From positions 1 through 35,707 of the IMG/VR virus record IMGVR_UViG_3300008120_000321: 35,707 nucleotides of DNA; one strand, given 5' to 3'. Below, piece by piece: positions 31,554 to 35,707 of this stretch; positions within the stretch are counted from its first letter, which is position 1; each line of letters opens with the position of its first letter. A model generated the notes under the pieces. That model was not told the DNA's origin, ran no database searches, and saw only the letters and a list, made by a program, of their open reading frames with translations. The position numbers were made by a program, and so were the translations under genes. The stretch comes from a virus.

Positions 31554-33983
31554 CTAACGAGGGCTAAATTCTGCTAAATCAAACCCATCTAGGCTGTCCT
31601 CATTACTCTCAAAAGACAATGGTGGAAGATTGTTCTTGCGCTGGTCTATCAGTTTAGACTGCTGGCTATTCTGTATACCAATACGCTTTGTCTTCTCATC
31701 TTCTTTGTATGTTTCACGCTGTTGCAACATATCACTCTGCATCTTGCCTAACTGTAAGTTATACTGAAACTCCCTCTCCATCAGCATAGCCTTCTGCTGC
31801 GCCTCAGCATTCATCTTCTCAATAGCAAACGCAACCTTCGCTTGCTCAATGCGTATTTCAGCCTGAGCCTCAAGTTCTATCTTTTGCATAGCCGACTGCG
31901 CAGCCATGCGCTGAGTTTCCATCTGCCCCTGAACCTGCATCTGCTGCTCCTGCATCTTGAAGGCGCGGTCCGACTCCAGCTTCTGCTTTCGCTTAATCTT
32001 CAGCAACTGATTCGCCAGCTTCGTATTTCTGATTTCACGGATGTCAATGGCATCCTCCAAGTTAATATCGCCCTTCTGCAATGCCATCTGTATACTGGCC
32101 TCCATACGCTCTCGCTCCTCGGCATCAGGAGAAACCTCAATGAAGATGCCGAAGTCATATATATACAAGTCCTTCAGAATATCGAGAATGGTAACATTGT
32201 ACCTGCCTACCTGGCCTATGAACTCTTCGCGGAATGGAGCGTACTCAAGGATGTCAGCAACGCGGCATGCTAGTCCTTCTGACACCGTCTTTGTGATGTA
32301 CAGCGATGCATCAAGAATATGTCGCGTAGCAGTATTGGAATTAAGTGCAGCGAGTTTCTGAACACCAACCAATGTCCTAGAATCAGGGACACTCGCATCA
32401 CGAGCCTCATTAAGACCAGTGACAGCCCTAATCATGTCCATGTAGTGATTGTAGTTCGCAATCAGAGCTTGTAGTTTCTGACCGCCAGAACTTGTCGTCA
32501 GCTCCTGGATAGGAATACGAGCATGGTTGAACTCACCATCTTGCGTGAAACTACGACCAACAACACTACCCGTTTGGAAGTACAGCCTCAACGCATCCTC
32601 CGGAGTGTACTTGCCGCCTGTGCCCAGGTCAACTTCATTGATGCCATCAGCGTCGATAAAGACACCATCAGGGACAACACGAGCAATGACCTGCTGCATC
32701 TTCAGGTGAGTGAGCTGTATCAAGTCAACGAAAGGTATCATCCTTCGTACCAATGACTCAATATTGCCCTTATACATTCGGGGAGCACACGCCACATAGT
32801 TGGGCATAGCATTTTGAGATGCGGACTTAGGACGAACCATATTCTCCATCATCTGCCAACGCAACATAATATTAGTGCCCATCACCATAACGCCCTCATA
32901 CCACACCTCGATTGTCTTGGTGATGCGCTCAAAGCCCTGCTCCTCCATCATATCGGCAGGAGGATTGAAGTTCTCGTCCTTCTCAATAATACGAGAACCA
33001 CCCATCTCGGTAGTCTTCTTCTTGTACACAAAAGTGTGCGTAGTCTTGTAATTGAAGAACAAGAGCGTTGCAGTGTCGTTCCTAAATAAACTATTGTTGT
33101 AGAACTGCGCTACATTGTAGTAGTCATACCAATTCTGGCTGTACTTACTAATCTCCTGCATTTGCTCAACAGTTAGATTGGGGTCTAACTTAGTCAGCTC
33201 AGAGATAGGGATAGTCTTGACTTCTCCCCAGTAGAAGCAGTCACGGAAGTATGGGTCTTCAGTATAACTGTACACCACATTAGCAGGGTCTACATACTGA
33301 ACCCTAACCCCATCGCCAGGGTTAAACTCATGCTTCGATATGCCGATACCGAGCACCATGAGGTCATACTCAACCCTCCTGCGTACATCTTGGTATCTGC
33401 TGTCCTCAAGTATGGTATTCAATGCCTCCTCTTGAGCAATCTCAACAGAAGGCTTGTAGTTCATCTCCATGAACAACTGCAACTCATCATCATTCTCCGG
33501 AAGATCAGCAGGATTGACGGTCCATGGGTTGACACCAAAATTCTCCTGAGCGGCCATGAAAATGTCCTTACCAGCCATCTGCACCTCAACCGACTCTTGG
33601 AAGTCCCGGCGCTTCTGAATAGACGCAGAGTCTTGCGCCCTCGCCTTAACCTTGAACAGCCTGTCCCCCATCCCATTCACCACGATATCAACAAACTTAG
33701 GTAGCACTGGCACTGGGGTCCAGTCAAGATTCATATATGACAAATCGCCGTTAACAGCGAGTTCATCCTTGTATTTCTGTACAGACTGCTCTCCACGTGC
33801 GTATAAACGCAGTCGGTGCATGTCCCTCCACTGAGAGTAGTACCTTGCCGAAGAAGAGTCTTTCCTGAACCATTCATACTGAATAGCCTGACCTATCCTT
33901 AATCCAAACTCCTTCGTGCCCTTCTCAATGTCGGACACATATTGGTTTGGAAACGACGTAGGATTGATTATTGGTTTATCCAT
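31554..33983 (-). CDS. Portal protein
   Basis: The 809-residue protein lies directly after TerL (8-nt overlap) and has portal features of crAss-like and related podoviruses. These are an N-terminal helix region, a beta-rich wing (about 225-300, YVDPANVVYSYTEDPYFRDCFYWGEV), a long stem-helix region around MIPFVDLIQLTHLKMQQVIARVVPDGVFID, and AVTGLNEARDASVPDSRTLVGVQKLA (about 540-565), typical of portals. The last 180 residues are a Gln/Met/Glu-rich coiled coil (EQQMQVQGQMETQRMAAQ) that may form the barrel inside the capsid. It forms the dodecameric DNA channel at one capsid vertex and is the docking site for terminase. Confidence 0.88.
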   Translation of the reverse strand: MDKPIINPTSFPNQYVSDIEKGTKEFGLRIGQAIQYEWFRKDSSSARYYSQWRDMHRLRLYARGEQSVQKYKDELAVNGDLSYMNLDWTPVPVLPKFVDIVVNGMGDRLFKVKARAQDSASIQKRRDFQESVEVQMAGKDIFMAAQENFGVNPWTVNPADLPENDDELQLFMEMNYKPSVEIAQEEALNTILEDSRYQDVRRRVEYDLMVLGIGISKHEFNPGDGVRVQYVDPANVVYSYTEDPYFRDCFYWGEVKTIPISELTKLDPNLTVEQMQEISKYSQNWYDYYNVAQFYNNSLFRNDTATLLFFNYKTTHTFVYKKKTTEMGGSRIIEKDENFNPPADMMEEQGFERITKTIEVWYEGVMVMGTNIMLRWQMMENMVRPKSASQNAMPNYVACAPRMYKGNIESLVRRMIPFVDLIQLTHLKMQQVIARVVPDGVFIDADGINEVDLGTGGKYTPEDALRLYFQTGSVVGRSFTQDGEFNHARIPIQELTTSSGGQKLQALIANYNHYMDMIRAVTGLNEARDASVPDSRTLVGVQKLAALNSNTATRHILDASLYITKTVSEGLACRVADILEYAPFREEFIGQVGRYNVTILDILKDLYIYDFGIFIEVSPDAEERERMEASIQMALQKGDINLEDAIDIREIRNTKLANQLLKIKRKQKLESDRAFKMQEQQMQVQGQMETQRMAAQSAMQKIELEAQAEIRIEQAKVAFAIEKMNAEAQQKAMLMEREFQYNLQLGKMQSDMLQQRETYKEDEKTKRIGIQNSQQSKLIDQRKNNLPPLSFESNEDSLDGFDLAEFSPR

Positions 33984-35707
33984 TCTTCTCTATGCGGCTG
34001 AAGGAACTCTCATTATTATATCTGGCAAAGTTAATACTTATTTTAGAGGACTTAATTTCTGACACATACAAGTGCTTCTGGTTCGCCATAATCGCCAGCC
34101 CAGAGCTTATAGACGCATCGTGCCTCGTTCTATTGGTGATATCAAACGCAGCCCAGTCCATAAGCGTTTTGTTGAAATACATAGACCCACAGTCGTCAGG
34201 ATCTCTATACGTACCCTCGGCATCAAAGCCAACATGCTTCTCGATGTAAGACTCAATAGCAGCAGCATGAGCCTGCTTGACATCTTCCGATGTGTTCGGA
34301 ATGCCACCGAGCTCAACCTCTGTCTTGGATAGTTTCGATATGTGCTTGTCAGGTCTATTCAGCGAGAACGCCCTATATCCCCTATTCTTAAAGTGGTATA
34401 ACAGCCTCGGCTTGTTGTTCTCGGCAAGAACAGGCATCCCGTAGAACACACAAGCCATCAGCACATCTTCGAAGAATATCTCAGCAGTCTGAGGTCGAGC
34501 GATGTACTCTAAGAAGAACATGCCGCTGGGCGCGTCATCAACATTGAACTTAGTCAAGCCATGTAATGCACCATTGGACCCTCCTCCACCCACAACACCC
34601 GATATGTCGTATGAGTCACAGCCAAAAGACCCTATGTGCTCATTGCCAGGATACTTCCTGCCATTGCGGTCAATAACCCTATTTTGAAGCCCAGCGGGCG
34701 GTATCCAGCTAACTAAGAATCGCCCAGTCTTATTAGGAGTCCATATCACATGGCTATCCTGAATGCCGTTCGCCCAATGAAATGACCCACGAGTTAGCGT
34801 TGTGTTAATCATAATGCCGTCATTGAAGTCAATCTGCTGATATATCTTAGTCAGATTGAATAGCGACATTCGGCTTTCATCACGAAACGCATGCGCCTCC
34901 GTGCGCGGGAACTGCCTGTAAAACTCATTCAGTGCATCCTGGTCCGACTTGAGCGACTGAACTTCATTCTCCCAATAGTTGACAGCACCGGTATAAATCT
35001 CCATATCATCAACGCCAACAATAGGGGATGCCGGCGAGTTAATGACGGGCCATCCATGCTTATCAATATACCCCTCGAAGTTCCACTCCATAGGGATGAA
35101 CAGCTTGTACATACCACTCTTGGTCTGACCATTGGCATTGCGCTTGGTCACATCAGAGTCATCATACAGCTCCTTGAAGTTCCCTCCTCCCTTTGCCTTG
35201 GCATTGCAGGTAGAGCCCATCATGCACTTACCGACAATCTTACTGCCTATACGAAGAGTCGTTTTAGTAACCCGCCAGTTATTGAGGATATTCTCTGGTG
35301 GCAGCCACTTTCCACTTTCATCATGTATCAGCAGCAATAACTTCTCACCGTCATAGCTGTTGTCAGCGGTATTGCGCCAGTCAATAGTCGTATTCAGCCC
35401 ATCCGGCGATGAGTCAGACATGACCTCGTGAATATTCTTGCGGGTTATCTTCGATGCCGGTAGTCGATAGGCGAGTTCCATCTTCGGCTTGTCCATACCA
35501 TCCTGTATAGGCTTGAAGAAGAACGGATAGTTCGTTGATATAGGCACGACCTTATCGGTAAACATCTTCTTGGCATCAGCACCAGTCTTGGACAGTATGC
35601 CAATACGAGCATTGCGCGACAATGTGCCAAGGTTAACGGCCATTGACGAACTCATAAACGAGAACCCGGAACGCCTAATCTTTAAGTAGCACATACCGAA
35701 TGACCTA
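33976..35707 (-). CDS. terL: Terminase large subunit (5' truncated by the window edge)
   Basis: The frame is open to the window edge, so the N-terminus with the Walker A motif is missing; an ATG at 35694 is internal. Visible parts, numbered from that ATG: Walker B hhhhDE at 119-126 (LLLLIHDESG), a coupling motif near 160-172 (GSTCNAKAKGGG), and an RNase H-like nuclease domain with D360 (GSFGCDSYD) and candidate further acidic residues near 409 and D513/D518 (MDWAAFD). It powers DNA packaging and cuts concatemers. Its small subunit is not seen here. The 3' end overlaps the portal start by 8 nt. Confidence 0.88.
   Translation of the reverse strand, partial: RSFGMCYLKIRRSGFSFMSSSMAVNLGTLSRNARIGILSKTGADAKKMFTDKVVPISTNYPFFFKPIQDGMDKPKMELAYRLPASKITRKNIHEVMSDSSPDGLNTTIDWRNTADNSYDGEKLLLLIHDESGKWLPPENILNNWRVTKTTLRIGSKIVGKCMMGSTCNAKAKGGGNFKELYDDSDVTKRNANGQTKSGMYKLFIPMEWNFEGYIDKHGWPVINSPASPIVGVDDMEIYTGAVNYWENEVQSLKSDQDALNEFYRQFPRTEAHAFRDESRMSLFNLTKIYQQIDFNDGIMINTTLTRGSFHWANGIQDSHVIWTPNKTGRFLVSWIPPAGLQNRVIDRNGRKYPGNEHIGSFGCDSYDISGVVGGGGSNGALHGLTKFNVDDAPSGMFFLEYIARPQTAEIFFEDVLMACVFYGMPVLAENNKPRLLYHFKNRGYRAFSLNRPDKHISKLSKTEVELGGIPNTSEDVKQAHAAAIESYIEKHVGFDAEGTYRDPDDCGSMYFNKTLMDWAAFDITNRTRHDASISSGLAIMANQKHLYVSEIKSSKISINFARYNNESSFSRIEKNG

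Noticed and set aside
1-35707. Stop-codon recoding as in some crAss-like phages
   Set aside because: TAG and TGA are both used as normal gene ends (TAG ends the giant gene and the MazG-like gene; TGA ends the ejection protein), and the long genes are open without reassignment.
1-35707. CRISPR array, insertion sequence or integrase/attachment site
   Set aside because: No regularly spaced repeats, transposase or integrase-like coding sequence was seen. The tRNA-like element alone is not enough to call an attachment site.

Overview
The window looks like part of the genome of a tailed, podovirus-like phage infecting a Bacteroidota host. Host evidence: several TAnnTTTG motifs (the Bacteroidota -7 promoter element) lie just upstream of gene starts, and many starts have A-rich leaders without a Shine-Dalgarno site. 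Phage evidence: a continuous virion-gene series runs on the minus strand in the order terminase large subunit, portal, scaffold-like protein, major capsid protein, small head-associated proteins, two connector/ring-like proteins, a very large tail stabilisation (muzzle-like) protein, accessory tail proteins, ejection proteins and a giant polyvalent protein. The order and protein types resemble crAss-like phages (Crassvirales) and relatives. This is a judgement from reading the sequence, not a database result. No virion RNA polymerase is visible here.

Right to left on the minus strand: 35707-33976 TerL (5' end off the window); 33983-31554 portal; 31518-30460 scaffold-like; 30446-28989 major capsid protein, followed by a clear intrinsic terminator; 28927-28208 conserved head-associated protein; 28188-25257 a tandem array of six small paralogs, one carrying an inserted seven-bladed beta-propeller; 25260-23630 two connector/ring-like proteins; 23633-17110 stabilisation/tail proteins; 17113-16718 a GNAT acetyltransferase; 16727-12093 three ejection-type proteins; 12190-3371 a roughly 2,939-residue polyvalent protein with three metallopeptidase motifs and two ADP-ribosyltransferase-like domains. 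Most tail genes overlap by 1-11 nt, so they are probably one translationally coupled operon.

Left part, plus strand, converging on the virion operon: the end of a holin-like membrane protein, a metallophosphoesterase, an N-acetylmuramoyl-L-alanine amidase (endolysin), a stand-alone DnaA domain-IV-like protein, a small unknown, a MazG-like NTP pyrophosphohydrolase, a small protein with a 39-bp tandem duplication, and a small acidic unknown. The convergent junction (3212-3373) holds a tRNA-like cloverleaf with an oversized anticodon loop, between two perfect hairpins.

The most notable items are the beta-propeller inserted inside a capsid-associated paralog, the two near-identical TTCG-N18-TAnnTTTG-N4-start promoter layouts that predict leaderless mRNAs, the giant polyvalent protein with its 98-nt out-of-frame overlap with the preceding gene, and the tRNA-like element.
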